Assembly (NCBI GenBank): GCA_006742785.1 | Contig: AP019755.1 | Location: forward strand, 1,674,001-1,738,000 | Length of the DNA: 64,000 nt | Origin: Nitrosomonas stercoris | Lineage (GTDB): Bacteria; Pseudomonadota; Gammaproteobacteria; Burkholderiales; Nitrosomonadaceae | Direction of reading: 5' to 3' | Shown here: positions 20,136 through 30,465 of the stretch, piece after piece | How the letters are laid out: every line of letters starts with the position of its first letter | Position numbering within the stretch: position 1 is the stretch's first letter | Position numbers and translations under genes: made by a program | Notes under the pieces: model-generated | Told to the model about the DNA's origin: nothing | Databases searched by the model: none | Seen by the model: the letters and a program-made list of their open reading frames with translations, nothing else

Positions 20136-21305
20136 ATGAGCGTCCCTCTTTTACAGCAATACCGAATAGGTAGTTATATTTTAAAGCAAAAACTTCGGGG
20201 CAATAAACGTTATCCGGTGGTGTTGATGCTTGAGCCGTTATTTCAGTGTAATCTGGCTTGTGCGGGTTGTGGCAAGATCGATTACCCAGAGGAAACATTG
20301 CGCCGTCGTTTAAGTGTGGATGAATGTTTGCATGCTGTTGATGAGTGTGGTGCACCAGTTGTTTCTATTGCCGGAGGGGAGCCACTTATCCATAAAGAAA
20401 TGCCGCAAATTGTGCAGGGAATGATTAAGCGCAAAAAATTTGTATATCTTTGTACCAATGCGTTGTTGCTGGATGCGCGTATGGATGATTACCAGCCATC
20501 TCCTTATCTGACTTTTTCTATCCATCTGGATGGCAATCGCGAACGCCATGATGCATCGGTTTGTCGTGAGGGAGTTTATGACAAGGTTATTCCGGTGATT
20601 AAGCAGGCACTGCAACGTGGTTTTAGAGTAACAATTAACTGTACTCTGTTTCAGAAGGAAACCCCAGAGGAAGTCGCGGCATTTTTTGATACGGCAACCG
20701 AATTGGGTGTGGAAGGTATTACTGTATCCCCTGGTTTCAGTTATGAGCATGCGCCTCGGCAAGATGTTTTTCTGCAGAGATCAGTCAGCAAACGACTGTT
20801 TCGATCAATTTTCAAGCTTGGAAAAGAGCGTAAGACGCCTTGGAAATTTAATCATTCCAGTTTGTATTTAGATTTCCTTGCAGGTAATCAAAGCTATCAG
20901 TGCACTCCATGGGGAAATCCTACGCGTAATCTGTTTGGTTGGCAGCGGCCTTGCTATCTGTTGGTAGATGAGGGGTATGCAGCGACCTTTAAAGAGTTGA
21001 TGGAAGATACTAACTGGGATAATTATGGCGTTGGTAATAATCCTAAATGTGCAAATTGCATGGCGCATTGTGGATTCGAGCCTACCGCAATCAATGATGC
21101 TTTTTCTCATCCTTTGAAAGCACTGCGAGTCAGTATGAATGGTCCACGGGTGGAGGGAGAAATGGCGCTGGATCCTTTGCAATCAAGCAGCAAAAAGCCA
21201 CAGCAACATACTGCAAGTACACAAAGACCTTTTCCAATGGCTGTGACAGTGGAGCATAAAGCTGCCACTCATACTTCGGAACATTCTGCAGGTTCGGATA
21301 ATTAG
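20136..21305 (+). CDS. hpnH: Adenosyl-hopene transferase, radical SAM
   Basis: The 389-residue protein is a radical SAM enzyme with the cluster motif CNLACAGC (Cx3Cx2C, about residues 33-40) and the SAM-binding GGEP block in VSIAGGEPLIHKE. The sequence LEPLFQCNLACAGCGKI and the Cys-rich end (NPKCANCMAHCGFEPTA) are characteristic of HpnH, which joins a 5'-deoxyadenosyl unit to diploptene as the first step of extended hopanoid synthesis. The C-terminal 50 residues are low-complexity and variable. hpnB and an MlaC/HpnM-like gene follow, supporting a hopanoid cluster. Squalene-hopene cyclase is not in the window. Confidence 0.92.
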   Translation: MSVPLLQQYRIGSYILKQKLRGNKRYPVVLMLEPLFQCNLACAGCGKIDYPEETLRRRLSVDECLHAVDECGAPVVSIAGGEPLIHKEMPQIVQGMIKRKKFVYLCTNALLLDARMDDYQPSPYLTFSIHLDGNRERHDASVCREGVYDKVIPVIKQALQRGFRVTINCTLFQKETPEEVAAFFDTATELGVEGITVSPGFSYEHAPRQDVFLQRSVSKRLFRSIFKLGKERKTPWKFNHSSLYLDFLAGNQSYQCTPWGNPTRNLFGWQRPCYLLVDEGYAATFKELMEDTNWDNYGVGNNPKCANCMAHCGFEPTAINDAFSHPLKALRVSMNGPRVEGEMALDPLQSSSKKPQQHTASTQRPFPMAVTVEHKAATHTSEHSAGSDN

Positions 21306-21377
21306 TATTCTTGCTTGGCTTGGTTGATATTCCTAAAGATTGATTTATTAGAATGAAGAACGGTAGGCATGGCAGAG

Positions 21378-21429
21378 TATCCATTCAATAAAATGGATAG
21401 GTTGGCTAGAAATATTACGCAATATTTCT
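21378..21429 (+). other. Two tandem hairpins between hpnH and hpnB
   Basis: TATCCATT (21378-21385) pairs with AATGGATA (21392-21399), and AGAAATATT (21408-21416) with AATATTTCT (21421-21429). Both stems are perfect, with loops of six and four bases. They fill the 158-base gap between the two genes and may attenuate readthrough or protect mRNA ends. Confidence 0.4.
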
Positions 21430-21463
21430 CTGATATATTAATTTTTAAAAACATCTAAAAGCC

Positions 21464-22597
21464 ATGATAGCGTTGGTAATGTATGTGGCTTTGACAGGCG
21501 TGTTATGTTGGTGGAGCATCTTGCTAGCTCCGTGGCAAGCATGGCGTGTACGAGAGTATCTTGAACCAGCTGATATACCTGTAGAAGAAAAACAATCATT
21601 CGATAAGATCACAGTTTTAATTCCCGCACGTGACGAAGCACAGTTTATCACTCAAACGTTACATAAACTGCAAGCTCAGGATAACAATTTACGAATTATT
21701 GTTATCGATGATCAATCAGAAGATCGCACTGTAACTCTGGCAAGAGCAGCTGGAGCAGAGGTTGTTGTTGGCACGACACCTCCTAAAGGGTGGAGTGGAA
21801 AATTGTGGGCCTTGGAACAAGGGTTGCAGGTGGTTGATACGCGATATGTTTTGCTATTGGATGCCGACATTAGCTTGTCACCGGGGATTCTGAACGCTTT
21901 GCTGAATAAAGCATATCAAGAAAACTTGTCCTTGGTTTCGATCATGGCGAAGTTACCCGTGCAGCGTTTTTCTGAGCGTTTGCTGGTTCCAGCTTTTATA
22001 TTTTTTTTTAAATTGTTGTATCCATTTGGATTGTCCAATAATCCAAAGTCTCGTGTAGCAGCTGCAGCTGGAGGTTGCATCCTGGCCGAAACCAGAATGC
22101 TGAGATCTATTAATGCTTTTAGTAGTATTCATAATGCATTAATTGATGATTGTACGTTGGCTGCTCAGGCAAAACGATCCGGGTTTAAAACATGGCTGGG
22201 CCTCAGCCATGCGGTACAAAGCCAGCGAGGGTATGACAATCTGCTTGCCATCTGGAATACGGTCGCTCGTACTGCATTCACACAGCTACACTATTCTTTT
22301 CTGTTGCTGTTGTTATGTACACTGATCATGCTCAGCATGTTTTGGTGTGCACCGCTAGCTGTGATTTTTTACACTGATACAATTTTTTTTCTGATCAGTG
22401 TACTTGCCTGGTTTGCTATGCTAATGGTATATACACCGATACTTAGATTCTATCGGTGTTCACTTTTCTGGGGAATCACGCTACCAATAATTGGCACACT
22501 TTATTTATTAATGACTTGGACATCAGCAATTCGATATTGGCGGGGAATACGTGCGCATTGGAAAAATAGACGTTATGAGGTTTCTGAACGTGGCTAA
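21464..22597 (+). CDS. hpnB: Hopanoid-associated glycosyltransferase
   Basis: A 377-residue membrane family 2 glycosyltransferase. An N-terminal membrane segment (about 4-24) is followed by a GT-A fold: TVLIPARDEAQFI, VIDDQSEDRT, the metal-binding LLLDADISLSPG, and the acceptor-side AAAGGCILAETRML and IDDCTLAAQAKRSG blocks. Three hydrophobic segments occupy about 275-360. This architecture and its position right after hpnH match HpnB of hopanoid clusters, whose exact sugar step is less certain than that of HpnH. It overlaps the next gene by about 20 bases. Confidence 0.85.
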   Translation: MIALVMYVALTGVLCWWSILLAPWQAWRVREYLEPADIPVEEKQSFDKITVLIPARDEAQFITQTLHKLQAQDNNLRIIVIDDQSEDRTVTLARAAGAEVVVGTTPPKGWSGKLWALEQGLQVVDTRYVLLLDADISLSPGILNALLNKAYQENLSLVSIMAKLPVQRFSERLLVPAFIFFFKLLYPFGLSNNPKSRVAAAAGGCILAETRMLRSINAFSSIHNALIDDCTLAAQAKRSGFKTWLGLSHAVQSQRGYDNLLAIWNTVARTAFTQLHYSFLLLLLCTLIMLSMFWCAPLAVIFYTDTIFFLISVLAWFAMLMVYTPILRFYRCSLFWGITLPIIGTLYLLMTWTSAIRYWRGIRAHWKNRRYEVSERG

Positions 22598-23207
22598 GTT
22601 ATTGCTAGCAGTAACACTGATAATGGCAACAGGTAGCTTGCAGGCAGAAGCTCCTGAAACCTCAGAAAATAGCGAGGCCAAGCAAGTGGTTTCTGTTTTG
22701 CAAGATGGATTAATTCAAGCGATGCGGCAAGGCCAAAAAAATGGCTACAGCGGTCGTCAGCAGTTGCTTGCTCCAATCATTGAACAAACACATGATCTGG
22801 CATTTGTTGTGCGCTCTGTATTAGGTTCTCATTGGATAAAGTTGGATGCTGATCAACAACAAACGATTACACGGGTCTTTCAGGAAAATAGTATTGCGAC
22901 CTATGCTGATCGATTTGATCAATATGATCAAGAGCAATTTGTCATTATTGATCAAACGCAGCTCCCACGAAACCGCTTGTTGGTGCGTAGTCAACTCACC
23001 CGTTTAGATGATAAGCCTGTCAATTTTGATTATGTGATGGATAAATCCAGTGGTAGCTGGCGCATTATTAATATTCTGGTTGACGGAGTCAGTGATCTCG
23101 CTTTGAAGCGTGCCGAGTATGGATCGATTCTGCAGAAGGATGGTATTACTGCGCTTATTGATTTATTGCAAAACAAGACGGCATCTATCGAACAGAGACA
23201 TCAATAG
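22575..23207 (+). CDS. MlaC/Ttg2D-family periplasmic lipid-binding protein (HpnM-like)
   Basis: I place the start at ATG 22575 because it yields a clean signal peptide (MRFLNVAKLLLAVTLIMATG, cut near LQA); an upstream ATG at 22551 adds a charged leader. The mature protein of about 185 residues has the MlaC/toluene-tolerance pattern: YSGRQQLLAPIIEQTHDLAF, VLGSHWIKLDADQQ, SSGSWRIINILVDGVSDLAL and RAEYGSILQKDG. MlaC proteins carry phospholipids through the periplasm; members inside hopanoid clusters are called HpnM and are thought to move hopanoids. The overlap with hpnB supports that assignment. Confidence 0.83.
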   Translation: MRFLNVAKLLLAVTLIMATGSLQAEAPETSENSEAKQVVSVLQDGLIQAMRQGQKNGYSGRQQLLAPIIEQTHDLAFVVRSVLGSHWIKLDADQQQTITRVFQENSIATYADRFDQYDQEQFVIIDQTQLPRNRLLVRSQLTRLDDKPVNFDYVMDKSSGSWRIINILVDGVSDLALKRAEYGSILQKDGITALIDLLQNKTASIEQRHQ

Positions 23208-23238
23208 TTTTGCCATAGCGATTATGACCGCCCACCTC

Positions 23239-23258
23239 TGGTTATGCTGTTATAACCA
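23239..23258 (+). other. Small inverted repeat upstream of gyrA
   Basis: TGGTTAT (23239-23245) and ATAACCA (23252-23258) form a perfect seven-base inverted repeat with a six-base spacer, 30 bases before the gyrA start. It could be a weak end signal for the preceding gene or a protein-binding palindrome; nothing else distinguishes these. Confidence 0.3.
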
Positions 23259-23287
23259 CAATGTCTCAATATTAAAGTAGTTTATAC

Positions 23288-25834
23288 ATGGAACAATTTG
23301 CCAAGGAAACGTTACCGGTTAGTCTCGAAGATGAGATGAGGCGTTCTTATCTCGATTATGCAATGAGTGTAATCGTAGGACGAGCTTTGCCTGATGTACG
23401 TGACGGATTGAAACCGGTACATCGGCGAGTGTTGTATGCCATGCATGAATTATCCAATGCCTGGAATCGCCCTTATAAGAAATCTGCTCGTATTGTGGGT
23501 GATGTCATTGGTAAATATCATCCACACGGCGATACAGCAGTTTATGACACGATCGTGCGTATGGCTCAACCTTTTTCCCTGCGCTATATGTTGGTTGATG
23601 GGCAGGGTAATTTTGGGTCGATTGACGGAGATAACGCAGCTGCTATGCGTTATACCGAAATCAGAATGTCGCGCATTGCCCATGAGTTGTTAGCGGATCT
23701 CGATAAGGATACGGTTGATTTTGGTGCCAACTATGATGGATCTGAGCATGAGCCATTAATCCTGCCTGCCAAAATACCTAATTTGTTGATTAATGGCTCA
23801 TCTGGCATTGCGGTAGGAATGGCGACTAATATTCCGCCGCATAATCTTAATGAAGTGGTGGATGCTTGTTTGTTATTGCTAGATGAGCCTGATAGTGATA
23901 TTTCAGATTTGATGGCTTGCATACCAGCTCCGGATTTTCCAACTGCTGGCGTTATTTATGGTGTAGCAGGGATTAAGGATGGCTATCAGACAGGCCGAGG
24001 GCGCGTGGTGATGCGGGCTCGCACACATTTTGAAGAGCTGGATAAAGGAAACCGCGACAGCATCATCATTGATGAATTGCCTTATCAAGTAAACAAGGCA
24101 AATTTGTTAACGCGTATTGGTGAGCTGGTAAGGGATAAAAGGATCGAAGGCATTTCTGATTTACGCGATGAATCGGATAAATCCGGTATGCGTGTGGTAA
24201 TCGAGCTCAAGCGCGGAGAAATACCCGAAGTTGTCCTTAACAATCTGTATAAAGAAACCCAGATGCAGGATACCTTTGGCATCAATATGGTGGCATTGGT
24301 TGACGGACAACCACGTTTGCTGAATTTGAAGCAAATGTTGGATTGTTTCCTGCGTCATCGTCGCGAAGTAGTCACGCGACGTACCATTTTTGAACTGAGA
24401 AAAGCGCGGGAGCGTGGTCATTTATTGGAAGGGTTGGCGGTTGCATTATCGAATGTTGATGAAATTATTGCTCTAATCAAGGCTGCTCCCACTCCTGCAG
24501 TTGCCAAAAAAGATTTAATGGCCAGAGCCTGGCAATCTTCTTTGGTAGAAGAAATGCTCCAGCGTGCGATGATGGATGCTGCTACATTTCGTCCTGAAAC
24601 GTTGGCTGCTGAGTTTGGAATGTTCCAACAGGACTATCGTCTGTCCGATGCGCAAGCGCAAGCGATTCTCGATCTCAGATTGCAGCGTTTGACAGGCCTA
24701 GAACAGGAAAAAATCATCACCGAATATAAGGAGATCCTGGAAAAGATACGCGACCTTATCAACATATTGGAAAGTGCCGAGCGTATTACAGCGATTATCG
24801 TTGAAGAATTGACTGCAATCAAAGAGCAGTTTGGTGATGACAGACGCAGTGAAGTTGTTATTGATGCACAGGAATTAAATACCGAGGATTTGATTACGCC
24901 GGCAGATATGGTGGTCACGCTATCACATGCGGGTTACATCAAATCTCAGTTAGTCGATGATTATCATGCGCAAAAACGTGGGGGGCGTGGCAAACAGGCG
25001 ATTACTACGCGTGAAGACGATTTCATCGACAACTTGTTTATTGCTAATACCCATGATTTTATCTTGTGTTTTTCTAGTCTCGGACGAGTTTACTGGATTA
25101 AGGTATATAACGTTCCTCAGGGTAGTCGTACTGCACGTGGTAGGCCTATCAATAATCTGGTTCCATTGGAAAAACATGAGAAAATCAACGCTATTCTGCC
25201 AGTAAAATCATTTGACGATACCCGTTATGTATTTATGGCCACTGCAGCGGGAACAGTTAAAAAGACACCTTTATCAGAATTTTCTCGACCACGAACCAGC
25301 GGAATTATTGCAATTTCCTTGGTGGAAGATGATTATCTGATCGGTGTTGCCCTCACCGAGGGCAAGCATAATGTCATGCTGTTTTCTGACGCCGGTAAAG
25401 CGACACGGTTTGATGAAAATGATGTACGTCCAACGGGACGCAGTGCGCAAGGTGTGCGTGGAATGCGATTACGTAAAGGCCAGCAAGTTATTTCTTTGCT
25501 GGTTGCAGATAGAGAAGATATTACTGTATTGACGGCGACTGAAAATGGTTATGGAAAACGCACGTCAATTACTGAATACACGCGACATAACCGCGGTACC
25601 CAGGGAATTATTGCCATCAGCACAAATGTGCGTAATGGCAAAGTTGTTGCTGCACAGCTAGTAGAGCCGACTGATGAAATTATGTTGATTACCACCGGGG
25701 GGGTGATGATACGCACACGCGTGAGCGAAATTCGCGAAATGGGCCGGGCTACTCAAGGTGTAACATTGATTAACCTGGATGCAGGTGAAAAACTGGCTGG
25801 CTTAGAAAGAATTGTTGAGACAGATGAAGATTAA
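23288..25834 (+). CDS. gyrA: DNA gyrase subunit A
   Basis: The 848-residue protein is the breakage-reunion subunit of gyrase. The catalytic tyrosine is Tyr122 in [11 protein letters not shown]. The quinolone region reads [13 protein letters not shown], so Thr83 stands where E. coli has Ser83, with Asp87 conserved. The C-terminal beta-pinwheel carries the GyrA box KRGGRGKQ (about 563-570), which separates gyrase from topoisomerase IV ParC. It begins a run of same-strand genes, gyrA-serC-serA-pheA-hisC-tyrA, a widespread order in betaproteobacteria. Confidence 0.97.
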   Translation: MEQFAKETLPVSLEDEMRRSYLDYAMSVIVGRALPDVRDGLKPVHRRVLYAMHELSNAWNRPYKKSARIVGDVIGKYHPHGDTAVYDTIVRMAQPFSLRYMLVDGQGNFGSIDGDNAAAMRYTEIRMSRIAHELLADLDKDTVDFGANYDGSEHEPLILPAKIPNLLINGSSGIAVGMATNIPPHNLNEVVDACLLLLDEPDSDISDLMACIPAPDFPTAGVIYGVAGIKDGYQTGRGRVVMRARTHFEELDKGNRDSIIIDELPYQVNKANLLTRIGELVRDKRIEGISDLRDESDKSGMRVVIELKRGEIPEVVLNNLYKETQMQDTFGINMVALVDGQPRLLNLKQMLDCFLRHRREVVTRRTIFELRKARERGHLLEGLAVALSNVDEIIALIKAAPTPAVAKKDLMARAWQSSLVEEMLQRAMMDAATFRPETLAAEFGMFQQDYRLSDAQAQAILDLRLQRLTGLEQEKIITEYKEILEKIRDLINILESAERITAIIVEELTAIKEQFGDDRRSEVVIDAQELNTEDLITPADMVVTLSHAGYIKSQLVDDYHAQKRGGRGKQAITTREDDFIDNLFIANTHDFILCFSSLGRVYWIKVYNVPQGSRTARGRPINNLVPLEKHEKINAILPVKSFDDTRYVFMATAAGTVKKTPLSEFSRPRTSGIIAISLVEDDYLIGVALTEGKHNVMLFSDAGKATRFDENDVRPTGRSAQGVRGMRLRKGQQVISLLVADREDITVLTATENGYGKRTSITEYTRHNRGTQGIIAISTNVRNGKVVAAQLVEPTDEIMLITTGGVMIRTRVSEIREMGRATQGVTLINLDAGEKLAGLERIVETDED

Positions 25835-25851
25835 CCCAACACGGTGAAATA

Positions 25852-26958
25852 ATGAGAAAAACTTACAATTTCAGTGCAGGTCCAGCTGTTTTACCTGAGG
25901 AGGTGTTGCTACAGGCACGTGAAGAAATGCTGGATTGGCAGGGTAGTGGCATATCGGTAATGGAGATGAGTCATCGTGGAAAAGAATTTACCTCTATCAT
26001 AAATAATGCAGAAGCTACTTTGCGCGAATTAGCCAACATTCCTGCGCATTATAAAGTGGTTTTTCTTCAAGGTGGCGCATCCAGCCAATTTGCCATGGTA
26101 CCAATGAATTTGCTGGGAAAAAATACTCAAGCTGATTATGTTTATACGGGGAGTTGGTCAAAAAAAGCGGCCAATGAAGCGAGTCATTACTGTTTAACGC
26201 ATACTGCTGCTTCATCTGAAAATGATGGCTTTCATTCTGCTCCCCCATTGGAGCAGTGGCATGTATCACCTGATGCGGCTTATGTACATTACACAACTAA
26301 TGAAACAATTGGTGGTGTTGAGTTTCAGTGGACACCAGATTTGTCAAAAACATCTGGCAATCATGGTGAAATACCTTTAGTGGCTGACATGTCTTCCAAT
26401 TTCTTATCGCGACCATTTGATGTAGAAAAATTTGGGTTAATTTACGCGGGAGCGCAAAAAAATGTAGGGCCAGCTGGATTAGTTGTCACTATTATCCGTG
26501 AAGATTTATTGGGGATGGCGCCGCTAGCCCAAACACCAACTATGTTTCGTTATAAAACCTATGCTGATCATGGCTCTATGTATAACACGCCACCTACATA
26601 TGCCATTTATATCATGGGGTTGGTGATGGCGTGGTTAAAGAAACAAGGTGGTTTGGCCGCAGTAGAGCAGCGTAATATTGCTAAAGCCCAATTGATCTAT
26701 GATGTGATTGATGCCAGTGATTTTTATCATAATCCGGTTAATCTGCCAGATCGATCAAGAATGAATATTCCGTTTACTCTTAGCGATGCCAGCCTTGATG
26801 AGGTTTTTTTGAAGCAAGCGAAGGAAAATGGATTGATTCAACTCAAAGGACATCGTTCAGTCGGCGGTATGCGCGCCTCAATTTATAATGCTATGCCGTT
26901 AGAAGGTGTACAAACATTAGCAACATTTATGCAGGAGTTTGAAAAAAAACATGCCTGA
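25852..26958 (+). CDS. serC: Phosphoserine aminotransferase
   Basis: A 368-residue PLP enzyme acting on 3-phosphohydroxypyruvate in serine synthesis and on 3-hydroxy-4-phosphonooxybutanoate in vitamin B6 synthesis. It opens with the signature NFSAGPAVLPEEVL and has HRGKEF, GGASSQFAMVP and the PLP-lysine block YAGAQKNVGPAGL. The length equals typical SerC (about 360). It starts 17 bases after gyrA, and the next gene begins inside its last codons, implying coupled translation with the adjoining dehydrogenase of the same pathway. Confidence 0.96.
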   Translation: MRKTYNFSAGPAVLPEEVLLQAREEMLDWQGSGISVMEMSHRGKEFTSIINNAEATLRELANIPAHYKVVFLQGGASSQFAMVPMNLLGKNTQADYVYTGSWSKKAANEASHYCLTHTAASSENDGFHSAPPLEQWHVSPDAAYVHYTTNETIGGVEFQWTPDLSKTSGNHGEIPLVADMSSNFLSRPFDVEKFGLIYAGAQKNVGPAGLVVTIIREDLLGMAPLAQTPTMFRYKTYADHGSMYNTPPTYAIYIMGLVMAWLKKQGGLAAVEQRNIAKAQLIYDVIDASDFYHNPVNLPDRSRMNIPFTLSDASLDEVFLKQAKENGLIQLKGHRSVGGMRASIYNAMPLEGVQTLATFMQEFEKKHA

Positions 26959-28168
26959 TACCATTCAGAAAATCAGCAAGGTACTCACATTAAATGCTAT
27001 CTCATCGGTTGGACTGAAACGCCTACCAGCTAATCTTTTTCAGGTTGGTGACAGTATTACAGATCCAGATGTGATATTAGTACGTTCGCATAATATGCAT
27101 GATATGGAGATACCAGAAAGTGTGATTGCAATTGGACGAGCTGGTGCTGGCACGAATAATATCCCGATTAATCAGATGAGTGCTCGAGGTATCCCGGTGT
27201 TTAATACGCCTGGTGCGAATGCTAATGCGGTTAAGGAGTTGGTATTGGCTGGTATGTTGATGGCTTCTCGGAATCTGATACCAGCCTTGCGTTTTGTGGA
27301 AGCTCTAGAAGGAGATGACGAAACCTTTCGTGTGCAAGTGGAAGCAGGTAAAAAACAGTTTTCTGGATTGGAACTACCAGGACGAACACTGGGTGTAATT
27401 GGACTGGGAAAGATTGGGCGACCTGTTGCAGATGCAGCCCTTAGGCTTGGTATGAAGGTGTTGGGATATGATCCTAAAATCACTATTGACGCGGCATGGA
27501 GTTTATCTGCTGAAGTACAGAGAGCCACACAGCTTGAAGATTTGGTGCGTCATAGTGATTTTATTTCATTGCATGTGCCGCTCAATGATTCTACGCATCA
27601 TCTGATTAATGGTCCGCTGATATCGCGGATGCGGAAAAATACTATATTGCTTAACTTTTCGCGTAATGCCGTTGTTGATGAAGATGCTGTGTTAGCTGGT
27701 ATTAAAAGTGGCATAATTAAAAACTACGTGTGTGATTTTCCTGATCAAAAATTAAAGCAACAGCCAGAGGTTATTACGTTGCCTCATCTGGGGGCTTCCA
27801 CGCGTGAAGCGGAAGAAAATTGCGCCAAGATGATCGCCGATCAGATTACGGACTATGTGGCCAATGGCAATATTAGCTATACCGTTAATTTTCCGGATGT
27901 GGTCATGGAAAGAGGTTCTCCTTTTCGTGTCGCGGTAGCCAATGCCAATGTGCCTAATTTATTAGGACAAATTTCAACCCGTATGGCAGAAATAGGCTTG
28001 AATATTAATAATATGATTAATAAATCTCGCGGTGAAATGGCTTATACGCTGGTTGATACCGATAGAGCTGTTCCACCACAAATTCTTGAAGCGATTACTC
28101 AAATTACTGGTGTGTTAATGGTGCGTTATTTGCCTATTCTAGAGCCGGTTGAGCCCGAGCGGATATAG
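26951..28168 (+). CDS. serA: D-3-phosphoglycerate dehydrogenase
   Basis: The first committed enzyme of serine synthesis, oxidising 3-phosphoglycerate. From ATG 26951 it has 405 residues; a TTG at 26939 would add four but leaves no room for the AGGAG at 26933-26937. Rossmann motif GLGKIGRPVADAA, the sugar-acid dehydrogenase blocks GRAGAGTNNIP and LPHLGASTREAEENCA, and a C-terminal ACT domain (from about residue 325; NVPNLLGQISTRMAEIG) are visible. The ACT domain suggests serine feedback control, as in E. coli SerA. It overlaps the end of serC by eight bases. Confidence 0.93.
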   Translation: MPDTIQKISKVLTLNAISSVGLKRLPANLFQVGDSITDPDVILVRSHNMHDMEIPESVIAIGRAGAGTNNIPINQMSARGIPVFNTPGANANAVKELVLAGMLMASRNLIPALRFVEALEGDDETFRVQVEAGKKQFSGLELPGRTLGVIGLGKIGRPVADAALRLGMKVLGYDPKITIDAAWSLSAEVQRATQLEDLVRHSDFISLHVPLNDSTHHLINGPLISRMRKNTILLNFSRNAVVDEDAVLAGIKSGIIKNYVCDFPDQKLKQQPEVITLPHLGASTREAEENCAKMIADQITDYVANGNISYTVNFPDVVMERGSPFRVAVANANVPNLLGQISTRMAEIGLNINNMINKSRGEMAYTLVDTDRAVPPQILEAITQITGVLMVRYLPILEPVEPERI

Positions 28169-28215
28169 AAGAATAAAAATCTATTTATTATCACAATTTT
28201 GTTAGATTCCTATTC

Positions 28216-29274
28216 ATGACGGAACAGCTTATACAATTGCGTAATGAAATCGATGCGATTGATGATGAATTGCTGCGATTGATAAATAAGCGAGCTCAAC
28301 TTGCTCAACAAATAGGACATAGAAAATCGAGTGCTGTTTATCGTCCTGAGCGCGAATCGCAAATTTTTGCTCGTTTGCAGCAGGCAAATACGGGGCCGTT
28401 AAAAAACGAACATATCACTCATTTATTTACAGAGATCATATCGCTCTGCCGTGCATTAGAAGAGCCTTTAGCGGTTGCCTATCTTGGACCCCAAGGTACA
28501 TTTTCGCAAGAAGCGGTCATTAAACAATTTGGTCATGCAGTTACCGCGATACCTTGCAGTACAATTGACGCTATTTTTCGTAAGGTTGAATCAGGCGCAG
28601 CAAGTTATGGTGTTGTTCCGGTTGAAAATTCAACCGAAGGTGCGGTTGGCAGAACAATGGATCTGTTGTTGCAAACTCCTTTGAAGGTGTGTGGTGAACT
28701 TCAGCTACCTATTCATCAATGCTTGATGGCTCAACATACAAACTTGGCTGCCATTCATAAAATCTATTCACATTCACAATCATTTGCGCAATGCCAGATG
28801 TGGCTGAATGAAAATTTGACCACGGCTATTCGTATTAATGCTGCCAGTAATGCTGATGCCGCTCGTCAAGCAGCATCTGATAGTAATGCTGCGGCAATCG
28901 CCGGTAGAAAAGCTGCTGAAATATTTGGGTTGGAGATATGCGCAACCAATATTGAGGATAATCCTAATAATGCCACTCGGTTTCTGGTGGTGGGGCAGCA
29001 GGATGTAGCACCTTCTGGGAGGGATAAAACTTCTCTTGCCATGGCAACGCATAATCAACCCGGTGCGGTTCACAAACTGTTGGCACCTTTCGCACAGTAT
29101 CAAGTGAGTATGACACGTTTGGAGTCACGCCCTTCGCGTGCAACTTTATGGGAATATGTTTTCTTTACTGACATCGAGGGGCATCAGGAAGATAAAAATG
29201 TTGCGAAAGCACTGCAAGCATTGCGCGATAATGCAACCTTTTTGAAGGTTTTTGGCTCTTACCCTGCAGCATAG
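28216..29274 (+). CDS. pheA: Bifunctional chorismate mutase / prephenate dehydratase
   Basis: The 352-residue protein combines an AroQ-type chorismate mutase (about 1-85; LRNEIDAIDDELLRLINKRA), a prephenate dehydratase domain (about 93-270; YLGPQGTFSQEA, VPVENSTEGAVGRTMD, NATRFLVVG) and a C-terminal ACT regulatory domain (about 275-350; LESRPSRATLWEYVFFTDIEGH). It makes phenylpyruvate, and the ESRP motif is the usual phenylalanine-binding feedback site. It sits between serA and hisC in the serine/aromatic block. Confidence 0.96.
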   Translation: MTEQLIQLRNEIDAIDDELLRLINKRAQLAQQIGHRKSSAVYRPERESQIFARLQQANTGPLKNEHITHLFTEIISLCRALEEPLAVAYLGPQGTFSQEAVIKQFGHAVTAIPCSTIDAIFRKVESGAASYGVVPVENSTEGAVGRTMDLLLQTPLKVCGELQLPIHQCLMAQHTNLAAIHKIYSHSQSFAQCQMWLNENLTTAIRINAASNADAARQAASDSNAAAIAGRKAAEIFGLEICATNIEDNPNNATRFLVVGQQDVAPSGRDKTSLAMATHNQPGAVHKLLAPFAQYQVSMTRLESRPSRATLWEYVFFTDIEGHQEDKNVAKALQALRDNATFLKVFGSYPAA

Positions 29275-29316
29275 TTAATTCTCCTTTGAACACAAGATTA
29301 TTGATTCCCAAATGTT

Positions 29317-30441
29317 ATGAACCTTTTTGCCGTATCACCGGAATATATCCGAGCAATCCAACCTTATCAGCCGGGCAAGCCAATATCAGAACTGGTTAGA
29401 GATCTTGGCTTAAATAAAGATGAAGTCATCAAACTGGCTTCAAATGAAAATCCACTTGGAACCAGTCCGCTGGCAAGAGAGGCGATTATTCAGGCAGTGA
29501 GCGAATCTTCTCGTTATCCGGATGGCAGTGGTTTTGAATTAAAAGCAGCGTTATCTGAACGCTTAGGGGTGTCAGCTGACCAGATCGTATTGGGTAATGG
29601 CTCCAATGATGTATTGGAGCTCGCTTCACGTATTTTTCTGCGAACGGGTACCAGCGCAGTATATTCGCAATACGCGTTTGCTATTTACCCGTTATTGGTT
29701 CAAGCGGTGGGTGCAAAAGGAATCGCTGTGCCAGCCAAAAACTATGGCCATGATCTGGAGGCCATGTTGGATGCTATTACAACCGATACGCGCGTCATAT
29801 TTATTGCCAACCCGAATAATCCAACCGGTACACTTTGTGATGCCAGAGATCTATTGCGCTTTATAGAATGTGTCCCCCCTGATACTTTGGTAATTTTGGA
29901 TCAGGCTTATGACGAATATTTATCAAAGGCAGATAAGGCCAATAGTATTGCGTGGTTAAAGAATTTTCAAAATCTGGTTATTACCCATACCTTTTCCAAG
30001 GCATACGGTTTGGCCAGTGTGCGAGTGGGTTTTGCGCTGGCGCATGCTGATATCGCTAATTTGATGAATCGTATTCGCCAGCCTTTTAATGTTAATAGCA
30101 TTGGCCTGGCAGCTGCTCAAGCAGCACTCAATGATGTTGAGTTTGTCAAACTTTCCTATATGAGCAATCGAACTGGTATGCAGCAAATGGTTGCTGGATT
30201 GGATCAGCTGGGTGTTGGTTATATCCCTTCCCATGGCAATTTTATTAGTATCCAGATTGAGGGTCAGCAAGCAGATACTTTAGATGTTTACAAGAGTTTA
30301 TTACATCAAGGGGTCATTGTACGGCCGCTAGGAAATTACGGATTACCTAATCATTTGCGAGTCACAATTGGTATTGAAGAGGAGAATAAGAAATTCTTGT
30401 ATGCGTTGGAACAAGCATTAAAAGAACCTGAATCCCATTGA
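29317..30441 (+). CDS. hisC: Histidinol-phosphate / aromatic aminotransferase
   Basis: A 374-residue class I/II PLP aminotransferase. Key blocks are [27 protein letters not shown], the nucleotide-like loop [29 protein letters not shown] and the PLP-lysine block [16 protein letters not shown]. Sequence fits HisC. Its place between pheA and tyrA suggests the physiological role may include transamination of aromatic keto acids, as proposed for HisC paralogues in such clusters. Confidence 0.92.
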   Translation: MNLFAVSPEYIRAIQPYQPGKPISELVRDLGLNKDEVIKLASNENPLGTSPLAREAIIQAVSESSRYPDGSGFELKAALSERLGVSADQIVLGNGSNDVLELASRIFLRTGTSAVYSQYAFAIYPLLVQAVGAKGIAVPAKNYGHDLEAMLDAITTDTRVIFIANPNNPTGTLCDARDLLRFIECVPPDTLVILDQAYDEYLSKADKANSIAWLKNFQNLVITHTFSKAYGLASVRVGFALAHADIANLMNRIRQPFNVNSIGLAAAQAALNDVEFVKLSYMSNRTGMQQMVAGLDQLGVGYIPSHGNFISIQIEGQQADTLDVYKSLLHQGVIVRPLGNYGLPNHLRVTIGIEEENKKFLYALEQALKEPESH

Positions 30442-30465
30442 TTTTATGCAAGATAACTATTTCTT

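Noticed and set aside
20310..20762. Minus-strand open frame of 150 codons
   Set aside because: Antisense to the conserved radical SAM core of hpnH.
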